Shown here one piece after another: positions 36,719 to 49,038 of a stretch of DNA of 64,000 bases. The position numbers and the translations under genes were made by a program. The notes under the pieces were generated by a model. It was given only the letters and a program-made list of their open reading frames with translations, had not been told where the DNA came from and made no database searches. The stretch comes from Argentina anserina (Eukaryota > Streptophyta > Magnoliopsida > Rosales > Rosaceae): contig NC_065873.1 of assembly GCF_933775445.1 (NCBI RefSeq), positions 20,708,001 to 20,772,000 on the forward strand. Direction: 5' to 3'. The first letter of the stretch is position 1; every line of letters starts with the position of its first letter.

Positions 36719-39331
36719 ATGGCTACACTACCGCTGTCAATTACACCACAGGTCTGTTGTTGGGCCTGTGGAATAACCACCGAATTGTCTAAGCTGGCAG
36801 CCACTACTCATTATAGCAACAGAAAGAAATCTACACTCGGTTTAATAAAATTGGACGCAGAGAAAAAGCTGGTTTTTGGAGGATTTGTCCAGAGTTTTGC
36901 TCAGAGTTCACTACGGGGTTGTCAATCTAGGGTGCACACTGCATCAGGAGTTTCTATTGAACCAATGGAGCAAAAGTTTCCCATTGGTGCTGAAGAAACG
37001 GACAAGGTATCAACTTACCTATTCAGGACAGAAAATGGGGATCTGGTAAATGTCTTTGTTAGAAATAATACCGTCAACTACAGTGTGTATGTTGAACTTT
37101 CATCATTGCAACTGTCTAGCAGTAGTGACAGGCTAATCCTCAGTTGGGGCACATATAGAGCTGATTCATCCAGTCTCATGCCTTTAGACTTGATTGAAAC
37201 CCCATTTAAAAGGACTTCTTCAGGCAGTTTTACTCTCAACTTGGAGTTTGAGGCTAAACAAACCCCATTGTATCTCTCATTTATTTTGAAGTCTTTGGTA
37301 GATGCCAATTTGAGTGGTTTGGAAATAAGAAGCCATAGGAAGACAAATTTCTGTGTCCCAATTGGTTTTGGTCGAGGTCATCCTACTCCATTGGGTCTTT
37401 CCTTTTCTGGTGATGGTTCCATAAACTTTGCCATTTTCTCTAGAAATGCAGAAAGTGTGGTTTTATGCTTGTATGATGACCCCACAGCTCAGGAACCTGC
37501 CCTGGAGCTTGATCTAGATCCATATGTCAATCGATCAGGCGACATGTGGCATGCGTCATTTGAAAGCTTGTCGACTTTTGTGAGCTATGGCTACAGATTT
37601 AAGGAAACTCTTCTGAGGAACACAGATAGGTCTGATGAAGGGCATATTCTTCTGGATCCATATGCTAAGGTCATTGATGAATCTATCTCTAATAAAGGGA
37701 CATGGTTGAAGTTACTTGGAAGATTATGTGAGGAACCTGTATTTGATTGGGATGGTGATGTTTGACCTCACCTCCCAATAGAGAAACTAGTGGTTTATCG
37801 GTTGAACCTAACACGTTTTACCGCACACAAGTCTAGTAAGCTGCCTACTAATGTAGCAGGTACATTTTCTGGTTTGACCGATAAGTTGGATCATTTCAAA
37901 GATCTAGGTGTAAATGCAATTTTGTTAGAGCCAATTTTCCCATTTGATGAGGTAAAAGGTCCATATTTTCCTTGCCATTTCTTTTCACCAATGAGTTGTT
38001 TTGGACCATCGGGAGGCCCTGTAGCAGCTATCAACTCGATGAAAGAGATGGTGAAAGAGTTTCATGCCAATGGAATAGAGGTCCTGCTGGAAGTTGTTTT
38101 CACCCATACTGCTAAGGGTGAAGTGCTGCAAGGAATTGATAAATCATCTTATTATCGTGCAAGTAAGGCGGATGATTTGGAAGCAAGAAATTCTTTGAAT
38201 TGTAACCATCCTGTTGTGCAGCAAATGGTATTAGATAGTCTCCGATACTGGGTGACTGAGTTTCACGTTGATGGTTTTTGTTTCATAAATGCATCGTCTC
38301 TGTTATGTGGAGTTGATGGTGAATACCAATCCCACCCGCCTTTAGTGGAAGCAATTGCCTTTGATCCAGTACTGACAAAAACCAAGTTCATTGCAGACCG
38401 TTGGGACCCTCATGAAATGGTACTAAAGGAAACTTGTTTTCCTCATTGGAAGAGATGGGCAGAAGTGAATACAAGATTCTGCAATGATGTAAGAAACTTT
38501 TTGAGGGGTGAAGGCCTTCTCAGTGACCTTGCTACACGGCTTTGTGGGAACGGGGACATCTTTTCAGATGGACGAGGCCCTGCATTCTCTTTCAATTTTA
38601 TTTCCAGAAATTCTGGTCTTCCTCTTGTGGACCTTGTTAGTTTCAGTGGCAGTGAGTTATCTTCAGAACTGAGTTGGAATTGTGGGGAAGAAGGGCCTAC
38701 AAGTAAAACTGCTGTACTAGAAAGACGCCTCAAACAAATCCGCAATTTTCTATTTATCTTGTTTCTTTCATTGGGTGTTCCTGTTCTTAACATGGGAGAC
38801 GAGTGTGGACAATCTTCAGGTGGTTCCCCTGCATATCGTGATAGAAAGTCTTTCGATTGGAAGGCTCTGGAAACAGGTTTCGCTACTCAAACCACACAAT
38901 TCATTTCATATTTAAGTTCACTCAGGAGGAGGCGGAGTGATCTTCTTCAGAAGCAGCACTTCTTTAAAGAAGAAAATATTGACTGGTTTGGAAGCGATCA
39001 ATCTTCTCCTAGGTGGGAAGATCCTCTATGCAAATTCCTTGCTGTGAGATTAAAAGCAGACCAGGTTGAAGCGGAGAACCAATCAAACAATGAATATGCT
39101 GATTTAAGGGGTGACTTGTTTGTAGCCTTCAGTGCAGCTAATCAGTTGGAGACTGTTATTCTACCTCCACTCCCAGAAGGTATGGCATGGAGTCGTTTGG
39201 TTGACACAGCCCTCCCATTTCCAGGATTTTTCTCAATTTCTGGTGAGCCAGTCATTGAGGAAATGGAGAGTTTAATTGCTTATGAAATGAAGTCCCACAG
39301 TTGTGCTCTGTTTGAAGCCAGAAGCTTGTAG
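36719..39331 (+). pseudogene. ISA2: isoamylase 2 (ISA2), chloroplastic, with one in-frame TGA
   Basis: ISA2 is the catalytically inactive partner of ISA1 in the starch-debranching complex of plastids. One uninterrupted reading frame covers 870 codons, matching the intronless family gene, except for TGA at 37763-37765 (codon 349). Upstream: transit-peptide-like N-terminus and a CBM48-type segment (HPTPLGLSFS, GSINFAIFSRNAESVVL, SYGYRFKETL, LLDPYAKVI). Downstream in the same frame: LPIEKLVVYRLNLTRF, GTFSGLTDKLDHFKDLGVNA, GIEVLLEVVFTHTAKG, HVDGFCFINASS, VLNMGDECGQS, and a normal end. The nucleophile Asp is Asn (codon 524) and the acid Glu motif reads IADRWD: the substitutions are expected for ISA2, not decay. 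The stop separates CBM48 from the barrel, so the allele should be null unless the base is an assembly error. Confidence 0.88.
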
Positions 39332-39339
39332 TGACCTCT

Positions 39340-40270
39340 ACTTGCCTTTCCTACTGCCTTGTAAGTTTACCACATTTCCACTTTCTTTCTCTTGTAGATT
39401 ATTTCCCCGCGCCTTAATGTTTGATATGCGTATGATAATAAGCATTGAAGTGCAGCATAGATAGGTACTGCTGTAAATCGCCTGTAAATTCACCAGCTTT
39501 TCCTGTAACGCTAGCAACTTTTAATTGCAGCAATAAATAGTTGTCACTACCTCATCATGCATTCTTATTCTGAGCTGAACTTTACACAAATTGTTGCCTA
39601 ATGTTCACATCAAATGATTCTTAGCGAAATGATTGTCCTTCGCCCTTCTGTAGACTAGGTTGCCCACACCAAGAAGAAGAAGAATCATACATCATATTAC
39701 TTCCCATTAAAGCAAAGGAATTGTACTTAGCTAACTGCATGCGAGACCTCTTCTGTAAGCCTAGGTTAGAGACTAAGCCCCATAACCTTGATATAGTTTC
39801 TCCACCAGTGTTAATCGTTTAAAGGGTCGTTAGAACACGTACTCTCTCACAGTATAGGCCAAAATCTCCAAGTTACACTTAGATGGAAGTTAGCTACCCC
39901 AAAAGGAATAAGGTTTCATCAACCATTAACTGGGGTTTTACATCAAAATGGTGCTCAAGGATACTAATCCTTTAGTGCATTGCAAGATTATGTCTGCTGC
40001 CATTGGCACGCTGTAGTGCGTTTTTTTTTTTATGCAAATGACTTTACCATTTCATATCATACATCCTGATATAGACTTTGGAAATGCCAAATAGCGTATT
40101 TTAGTAACTATATATTGTACTTTATAGATCCCAAAGAAGTTGAGAAAGTTCAGAAACAGCGTAAAAATTGCTCACATTTCCTGCTCACCATTCTTTATTG
40201 ACAACTGATCATACAGTGAGCTGAAACAATACTGTCTAAATGTAAATGATGGCTGACAATTCATAATCCA
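39340..40270. other. convergent intergenic region, nothing recognised
   Basis: 3' flanks of ISA2 (plus) and the dienelactone hydrolase-like gene (minus). No coding signal. Confidence 0.45.
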
Positions 40271-40275
40271 CAGAA

Positions 40276-42554
40276 CTATCTCTTTTGAACATACTTAGTG
40301 AACCAGTTCAACATATCTTGATGAGCTTCGTTAGCACTTTTGACAGCGGTGGCATTATCCTCTGCATATCTGACAGCCCATCCATGCGAAACACCAGGAA
40401 ATATTTTCACAAAGTTGTCAACCTGCATAAGGAAATCTTCCACAAGCATTAACATTTGTCTCTTCACATACCATTAACATTTGTAAGCAATTTCACATAA
40501 GATTATCGTTCCGTACCAGAGTGGTCATTTTACGATTCTAAGTTGGGAGAAACTTACCTTATTAGTGGTTAAAACCTCCTGAAACTGTTTCATGAGTGCA
40601 GGTGGAGTGCCATTGTCAAATTGGGCAACCAATATGGATATTGGAGTCTTAACCGCTGACATAGATGATAGATGAACAAAGATAAAGAAAACACTAGATC
40701 AGTAAGTTAAGAAATGAATGTACTAGTTTTTTTTTGTCTGAAACCAGAGGGATACCATTATTTTTTTTTTCAACTATGAATTGTGCAAGGGATTTCCTAC
40801 CTTTAATATCATCAAGAGTGACACGGGAAGGGTGTAACAAAACTGCAGCCTTAGTGTAATAACCCTTTGCTAGCTCCGAGACTACTTTGCCTGATGAATT
40901 CAGTTTCAGAAGTTAGAATACTAACCATGCTAGTTAATCAAACCAAGAAAAGTCCATCTTCTATGATTCCACACATAAAAGTGGGAGTAAAGAGTTTTTA
41001 CCTCCCCAACAGAACCCTGCAGCTCCTATCCTGGATACCCCTTTATTCCTTAGAGAAGCAATTACACGTTTAGCATCTTCAAAACCTTTGTCCTAAGAAA
41101 GAGAATGGGGTGGGGATGACAAAAGCAATATTCTTGATTAGGATATGAGTATATTTCACAACATAGAGAAGATATGCATATGTAACGCATTATACTTTTT
41201 TTTTTCCATAAAATAAAATGGTTTAGAAACTTACTGTCCCATGGTCCTTTAGCCAAACTGTCATATTCCTCTGAGTGTTGTTAGGATTGTATGGCTCTCC
41301 ATAAAAGAAGTCTGGAACCACAACATGGAATCCAGCAGTGCTAGCAACTTTGTCTGCAATTTTCCTAATAGTGACGGTAGATAGATCCCGGGAATGAGTA
41401 AAATGAAAACCCACAACCAAATAGATGAAAAAAAAAACACATCTCAAAGGGAGGGAGTTTCAGTTATTCAAGCAGACATAGAAGAACGTCCACTCTATAT
41501 GAACCTTGATAAAGTTGCCAATGCTGAGTAAAACGTGATGGTCATGGATAAAAGCCCACTAATTATAAAGTTTCTACTGGTGATTTTATAACTGATTGAG
41601 CAAGAAAACCAAATGACCAAAGTACTCAGAACATCACCTAACTAAGCATGAAAATCTATACATGAAGTAGGAGATCGATCTATATATGTAACTAAGTGCT
41701 TATTGACCTAACGAAATGTCTCCAAAGAGAATTTGATAAACAAAACGAGCGAAGTTACAGAAAATATAGTGCTTTCTGTCATTGCTTTACACAGATCTAC
41801 TATATATATGCAACATTATGCAAATCATCATAGCTTCATAAGGTATCTTCTCAGAGGCTCAAAGGTTAAACAAATTGATACAATAAGCACATTATTTGGA
41901 ACGTAAAAGCAATCGATGTACTATTGGAAATTTGGAATAATACTTTCTGAAACTTTCAGAAACTAAAAACAGAAGCAGTTGGCATTTGTCAGATAAGAAT
42001 GCCATACTCATAATTCATGAACAAAAATTCTACATCTGCAGCGAAGCCAATAGATCAAATATCGACTTTGACTTCTTTCCAGACACCCTTGGCTCTTAAT
42101 ATGAATCCAACTAGAATAAAGTCAATTTACAACATACAACCAGTAGAAATTAAATCTATAGTAGAAAGTTACTGTAGATTCATAGCAAATAGTTGAGAAA
42201 GCGGGCATACCTCAAGTTTGGTGCTTCATATCCTTCAAATAAACAGACAATCAAACTGTTAGAACTTCTATAATCAAGAAATTAATCGATGCTTCATACT
42301 TTAACCACAGCACAGATAGAAGAATAGTTCAAATATGGGAGATTACCAAAGACGTCAGAAGCGAGAATAATGGCAACCTTGGAACGAGGAGGGCCAGTAA
42401 CATAGGCCTTCAAGCCCCCAACCTTAATAACTGATCCTGCTCCGGACGTTCCGTTAAGGTTCGGTGGGTGCTCCAAGCATTGAGGACCAGACAAACCTTG
42501 TTGCAGTTGCAGACACAAAGTCACACACAGCAAATGTAATACGATGGTGAACAT
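40276..42554 (-). CDS. dienelactone hydrolase family protein (endo-1,3;1,4-beta-glucanase-like), secreted, 7 exons
   Basis: Alpha/beta hydrolase of the carboxymethylenebutenolidase family; plant members are annotated as endo-1,3;1,4-beta-D-glucanase-like but their substrates are mostly unproven. Exons (minus): 42554-42347, 42232-42211, 41364-41235, 41092-41002, 40890-40801, 40655-40558, 40422-40276; 261 aa, phases consistent. Residues 1-22 are a signal peptide (FTIVLHLLCVTLCL), followed by GPQCLEHPP. Catalytic triad visible: Cys in GAAGFCWGG, Asp in VAQFDNGTPP, His in GVSHGW. Also AIILASDVFGYEAPNLR and VVVPDFFYG, the family core. Potential N-glycosylation sites (NGTS, NNTQ, NMTV). The second exon is only 22 nt and encodes part of GYEAPNLR. 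Confidence 0.92.
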
Positions 42555-42689
42555 TCTGAGCGTTCAAGCTTGTGAAAATCCACCGGATTTGATTATGCTT
42601 CTTCAAGACACGAAGTCAGAGCCAGAGAGAAAGCAAGGGAGAGGTGCTGGATGAATCAAAAAGGGAGAGGTGCTGGGATTTATAGAGCC

Positions 42690-43245
42690 ACAAGAGCGCG
42701 CGTTATAACTGAAAGAGAGTCAACACCGAATAATTAAAGGAAAAGAGAATATGGTTGATTTGTTCTTGTAAAAGTACATGTAGATTACTCCCCTATCTGA
42801 TTCTGCCATGATATATTAGGAAAAACTTATAGTGTAATTGGTTTAAAACATAAATGCTTACCTGTTTTTACGATGAGAAAACTAAATACTTACCTATTTA
42901 ATTTTGATCCATCTCCACTGCTATAACTAGAAGCTCTCTGTTGACACCAACAACTTAACCAAAAAAAAATGGATTTACCAGAAATACCAATGTCATGGAA
43001 AGCTAAGCTGAAATAATAATATACAAGAAGGTTAAAAAAGAAAAATAAAAAGAAAACTTACATGATGTAAAAAAGTGGGTAAAAGGTTAGTTTTAATATA
43101 TTTAGGGACCTTATTTTCTAGCAAGATTAATACAATTAATGGTAACAAATAGCAAGCAGCACCAAGTGGAACATTTTAGCTAGGCATGCAATCAACTCCT
43201 ATAATTAGCACTAATTTCGTTCCTGTTCCGGGAGAATTACTATTC
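42690..43245. other. intergenic, nothing recognised
   Basis: Upstream flank of the dienelactone hydrolase-like gene. AT-rich, no coding signal. Confidence 0.4.
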
Positions 43246-43249
43246 TACC

Positions 43250-43406
43250 CTTGTGTGTGTCTTAACCTAATAGGTTTCCTGTTAGGAGATAGATTAACAT
43301 CTCCGTAATAGATTAGGACTCCGAATCCTACGGGATTGTGGTTTTGTAATGCCTATATATAGGCCCCCATATCATTCAATAATACACGATTATTTTATCC
43401 TACATC
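43250..43406 (+). mobile_element. possible solo LTR fragment
   Basis: A compact stretch with LTR-like features: TTAGGAGATAGATTAA, a TATATATAGG box near 43356, an AATAATAC polyadenylation-like run and a terminal TACA at about 43406. It resembles the 3' half of plant copia or TRIM LTRs. No partner LTR or clear 5-bp target duplication was found. Confidence 0.35.
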
Positions 43407-44279
43407 AGTTCCAAGTTTTTCAAAGAAATTCTGCCTGTCTGCCACATACAGTATTAGGAACGCCACCTCAAATAAGGAAGCAGATCGATCGATTGATATA
43501 GTTAATTAACGTTCTAGAATATTAAAAGCTGAAATGTTGAATTAAAGATCGGCCAACTTGTATTTAAGTTTCTAAATAATAGCTAGTTCAACCGAATCGA
43601 CCTAAAAAACAAAGACTGTCTAGGTCATAATCATATATATAATAGAATACCAAGTCAGAGAGATCTGCTGCAATCGGAGCCCGATCCCCGCCACTTATTT
43701 ATATGAAAATAAAAGTGAAATAGACAGACCACAATTTCGGAATTTCCACGTTTAGAAGATAAGATAATTGACACCAAACAATTGTTTATTTCACACTATC
43801 GTGGAAGACGTAGTATGCAAGGCACCTGCTGCGTTTGACGTACTGGTGATGTTCAAACGAAGCTTTTCACCAGGGAAGTCGGAGCATTTTAAGGACCAAG
43901 GTGTGAGTCCAGTTTAATTTGTTGGCGCCAACGTAGCTTTCACATTATATGAAAGGGAAGAAATGATCGGAAAGGTCTGACTTCATGTCGAAACTGTCTG
44001 CGTTCTATTATAAGGGTCCCTTTGGCGCGCACTGTACGTAGTCACAAAAGTTCTAGGAAGATCGATCTACATGATAATTCGATCAACTGATTAATTGAAA
44101 TTGTAAGTAACATAAAAAAAATATAATTAAGTGGTTGGAGTACTCCCAAATTTTGAGTTGAAGACTCTAGATCGATATGCCCTGCTGGAACTGAGCCGAC
44201 ACGTAGAGTACGTACTTACGCAACTTGATGCAAAACAAAGATCTAGAGACGTAAGCAAAGGAGGCGCAGAACTAAAGAT

Positions 44280-44585
44280 TAGTGTTCATCTTTTCTCATA
44301 TCACCATAAGCGATTCAATATTTAGATATGCTATTCAAGATCATCTCTACAAAATTTCATTTAATTCGGATATCGTTAAGGTATTGAAATTAGATTAAAT
44401 CAATGAATGAATTAAAACTGTTCAACGTGAATCGTTCGTGTAAATCTCAATTTTAAAAGCTCAAACCATTATCAAATTGGATGAAACTTTGTAGAGATGA
44501 TCTTGAATAACATACTTAATTATTGAATCACTTATGGTGAAAACATTTGACCGAAAAGTGTGCCAAAATTAGAACTTCACTCTGG
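44280..44585. repeat. foldback (MITE-like) element
   Basis: Arms at about 44301-44369 and 44476-44550 are inverted copies roughly 86-88 percent identical by eye; the core CAAGATCATCTCTACAAA recurs inverted as TTTGTAGAGATGATCTTG. The loop is about 105 bp. Outer limits and target duplication are unresolved. Confidence 0.8.
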
Positions 44586-44627
44586 ATAGAGAATATATAT
44601 ATGCGCTTATGTCTCCTATTATCATCA

Positions 44628-44917
44628 ACTTTCCTTGTATGGTTCGGAGTATAGCCTTTTCTTGACTACTAGGAAACCATTGAATCTTTCCTCATCTTTC
44701 CTCGTTCGTCTTTCCCTTTCTTGACTAGGAAAGAACACCGCAGGCTCTCATACATTTCTGAGAGTCTGATCTGATCTATCTGATACTACCATCACCTTTC
44801 CTAATTTGGTTCGGACTTCGGAGTAGCCCTTGACTACCTAGGAAAGCATTGAATCTTTCCTGGTACCGCTTCTATCTTTTTCCCTTTCTTGAATTACACA
44901 GGCTCTCACAAAATTGG
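44628..44917. repeat. diverged tandem duplication
   Basis: Two copies at about 44628-44755 and 44803-44917 share TTTCCT, GGTTCGGA, CTTGACTAC, CATTGAATCTTTCCT, TTTCCCTTTCTTGA and CAGGCTCTCA in the same order. No coding capacity. Confidence 0.75.
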
Positions 44918-45212
44918 TTTCACCAGCTCTAGGATCGCATTCTAGGATCACAGCCTCAGACTCCATGGATCCCATGATTGAAGGAGCTAGAAAGCTTGAC
45001 GAAACCCAGAAACCTAAACTCTAAATGCACTAGAAATACTTTCAATTACTTATCCAAGTTCTAAGAATCCACTAGCGCACTTTACATGAATGAGGTGCTA
45101 TATTTTTTCAAAACCTCTATAAGCTATTACCAATCTACCGGTCAAGAATGATATCTTACATGAGATAAAACTACAAGTTAGTCGCCTTTTGATGCATGCA
45201 AGCTCAAGGCAT

Positions 45213-48200
45213 TCAAAATTCACATTCAACAATTAGTTCAGCTGCTGCGCCCATAGCCCCTACTCCACCAAGTCCCAGTAATGCCATAGCCAACTCTTCC
45301 TCATTCCAGAGTCTTAGTCCCTTGCTCAGTCTCTTCAACACTTCCACATCAACTTCCAGCACCCATTTCTGAGTGCAAGCCACCATCAAACTAATGAAGC
45401 CTGATACATATGCTCTCCACATGGCCCAGTCACAACCAAGCGAAATTTTCCCATCTAGCGCACTGGCCAGAAATTCCAAATGCGCCCCTAGAACCTTTGG
45501 ACGACGTTTTGATGCTGGTGATGCTGAGTCCACACCCCAGGCAAATGTCCCACAAAGAACTGCAAAGTATGCAACAGCATAACCCCCCAGCATGGCCACC
45601 ATGCCTCCAGATTCTCTGCCTTCCTGATCCAAACCATGGCCCGATATAAACCATGATGGTAGAGTTTCTTTGATCAATGACTGGACTAAACTTGACCCAC
45701 CCGATATCCGAACTAAAGTAGCCCCAAGCGAAGCTGCAAGCCTGACACGAGCCATTGCTGCAGTAAGAGAAACCTGTCCATATCTCATCCCATACTTTGT
45801 CTTCTTCAATTTCTCCACTCTCTCTCTTTGTAACCCACTACTTGCAATATCTCTAACGCAAAGCATTAGAATAGAGAGAATCTCTTCAGTCATGAACATT
45901 ACATCTCTCACAGACCGATGAACACGCAAGTACAGAATTCCAGGGGCAACTGGAGTGATCCCACCAGAGAAGTGGGAACCAAAACCATGGCCAAGGAGGC
46001 CACCCACACCACCATTGTTGTAAACGTGAGAGGAGCTTAGCCCAAGAGTTGATGTAAAGCAGCTCTTAAGAAGCTGGACTACAGCATCAGCATTGTGGTG
46101 GAAGACGGTCTGAGAAGCACAAAACACAAGGTAGTCACTCCAGCGCTTTACCTTCTGGGCCCATAATGAAGCTAGAATGGGCATGGATGGCCAAGGGCAA
46201 CCAGCAGCCAGAGAATTCAAGGCTGGACCAATCAGGGTTAGGGCACGTTCAGAAGCTTTATCAAGTTTATACGTTATTGTGAGACTGATGAGAGCAGCAA
46301 AGGGTAAAGGAAGCGTAGCTGGAGCGCTCCCACCTGCAAACAAAAAATGAAAGGCCAGAAGTGTCAGAAGATTGACTGTCAGAAGTTTGTAAATATATTA
46401 AAAGCCACAATTTCACTTTTCAAATTCATTGGTCATTTTAATCTCAATTGGACAGTCACTTTTCATCATCACTAGAACAGATCTGTGAAGCCCTTCTAGT
46501 TTAAAACAATAGCAAGAATCAGGAATCTGGAAAATGTTCGTCCGCAAAGTTCTTTTTTTTTTTTTTTGCTTTTTGCTTGTTGTTTTTTGTTTTAAAAAGG
46601 CGATAAAGGCACATACCAACTGCAAGGCTAGGCACATCAACACCAGTGGCAGCTAGGATTTTCTTAATCTGCTGCTCAACAATGGATAAATTTGCTGCAG
46701 GGCTTGGCCAATCAGTTCCGTTCATAAATGCTGGCTTCCATATTCCCCGTGTCACTTCAGCCGAAAAATAGCTTACCATGGTTGCCAAAGTTGCTGGCAG
46801 ATAATCAGCAAGATCTTTCAGTCCTGAAATGAAGCACACAAGGATATTTAACAACTAAGCAGTGCATTGTCTACATGTTCAACTCAGTAATAAGAATGCT
46901 TAAGTCAGTTTGGTCAGATATCCAGATACCAGAGTAGTTACATGTATAATTATTTCTTAACTCATAATTGATAGGTATATTCTTTCTTTTAAGCATACGA
47001 TATTCCTTGGGGCAATTACAGTATCTGAATAGATTACTGGTATGAACAGAAATACAAGGCACAAAAGGTACTGGTAAATAATTACGCAATATGCTACAAT
47101 ATTGTGACATTTTTGCACATGTATACTTTTTAACTGAATGTCAGACAATGGTGAGATTGCCTACATTATGACTTCTATTTAGTAAACAAGGCATGTATCA
47201 ACATAATAAACATACATATTTAGTCTGTGTGCGTGTGTGTGTTTTGAGTGTATATTTTATCTGAGTAAGATAACAAAATAGCATAGAATTTTAGACCTGA
47301 TGTGATCTTACTCATTGCGCATTGAGCCATTTAGCTTAAAGTACTTTCACATGGAAAACTCAAAATATAACTTTTTCCATATACCTCAATTCTTCTCAGT
47401 CAAAATACCTCAACATGACGATACCCACTAAACATTACTGCTTGCTTTTATATTAGTATGTACAGAGAATCAACATACCTGTAGCCAGTTCACGGGGAGA
47501 AAGTCTTCCATGGGCACAGGCAGTAAGAGCAGCATCAAGCACAAATGGAGTTGCTTCAAGGATGTCCCATGCTGGAACTTTCATTCTAATAGAAGACTCA
47601 TCAGTTCCTGATGCAGACGAATTACTGCTCCCTGAAGTTGCAGGAGTCACAGGGTGACTGCTTCTGTTTATTTTTCTAAACATCACGGTCAGGAGGGCAT
47701 CAACAATTTGATGAACAGGAGTTCCAGGGACAAGCCCAGAAAGGGTGGAACAAATACATTTTTGATGCTGCTGGTACCAGAGTTTCAATTTTGGAAAGGA
47801 ATCCATAGTAATTGGATCTGAAGAAAAGGTTATAAATTTTGAAACTCTTTTGCTTTTAATTCGATCTAGTGGTGAAGTACCATAGGATGCTAATCGAGCG
47901 TTACGAAGCACCAAGAGGTATTCCGGACCAACTTGGGTACCCACAGTCGGCGAATCCCCCATCATGTGTTCAAGAGGGGGATGATCAAATCTCCATAACC
48001 TCAAAAGAAGTGTAAAAGCATTGGAGAAAACTGCATGACATGAGAGCTCTTCCCCTGTTGTAGGAACCCATGAGGGATTGGGAACACTCGATCCAAAAAC
48101 TTCACAGATGGGCATTAGTGCAGATGCAAGTAGTGGAACCTAGAAGTTGATAGAAAAGTGAATATAATATCAGTTTTAGGCCCTGAACGGCTCTTTTCTA

Positions 48201-48997
48201 GAACTTAATTGTGTTGCATGGAGAGAACAAAGCAAAATCATGCATGTTTACAAATGTTAGTTGATTGAAGATGCGGAACAATTTAGACAGTTGATAAAGA
48301 TTTGGTTTGTTTTTAGCTATACAAGAATCAAGCATAGGCCTAAGTGCCTAACAAGTCTAGGAGACATTAAGAAGAAACTGTCCTGAAATTAGTATGTGTG
48401 CCTATCTAAAAACTTCTTGTTATAAATACGGAGAATATAGAATCCTTTTCAAGAATATCTAGAGATATCATATGAAGGACAGCAAAATTTATGAAGCTTA
48501 ATAGATACTAGGTGGTATCACCCCCTTAATTCATCTCAATGCAATATTCATTAATACTCAATAGATAGACTAAAATTAGGAGACATTAAGAAAAAAACTG
48601 TCCTAAAATTAGTATTTCTGCCTATCTAAAATGCTCTGGTTATAAATACAGAGAATATAGCATCCTTTTCAAGAATATGCGGAAATGTCATATGAAGGAC
48701 AGCAAATTTTTTGGAACTTAATAGATACCAGGTGGTAAGATAATTTATCTTGATGCAATATTCATAAAAAAAAACCCAATAAATACCAGGTGATTAATGT
48801 TTTTATAGAAACTTACCAATCCAAGTAAGGAGAAAATCTGAACAGTATCTATAGATGATACACCAACCAGAAGAACATTAAAGAATGAAGCATAGCTGAT
48901 CAAATGGCTAACACTCCCTGAATAATCTGCAGGAACCGGAGGGGATAGCAGCCTTATAATGAAAAGGCAGGAGTGCTCCTGAAATATAACTAAATTA

Positions 48998-49038
<41 letters not shown>

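Noticed and set aside
37754..37780. A GT...AG segment of 27 nt that would remove the ISA2 TGA in frame
   Set aside because: It starts GTGATG and ends CAATAG and keeps the frame, but 27 nt is well below the size of splicable plant introns and it would delete conserved residues before KLVVYRLN.
43250..43406. A complete LTR retrotransposon at the LTR-like stretch
   Set aside because: No second LTR, primer-binding site or gag/pol sequence was seen nearby; at most a solo or truncated LTR.
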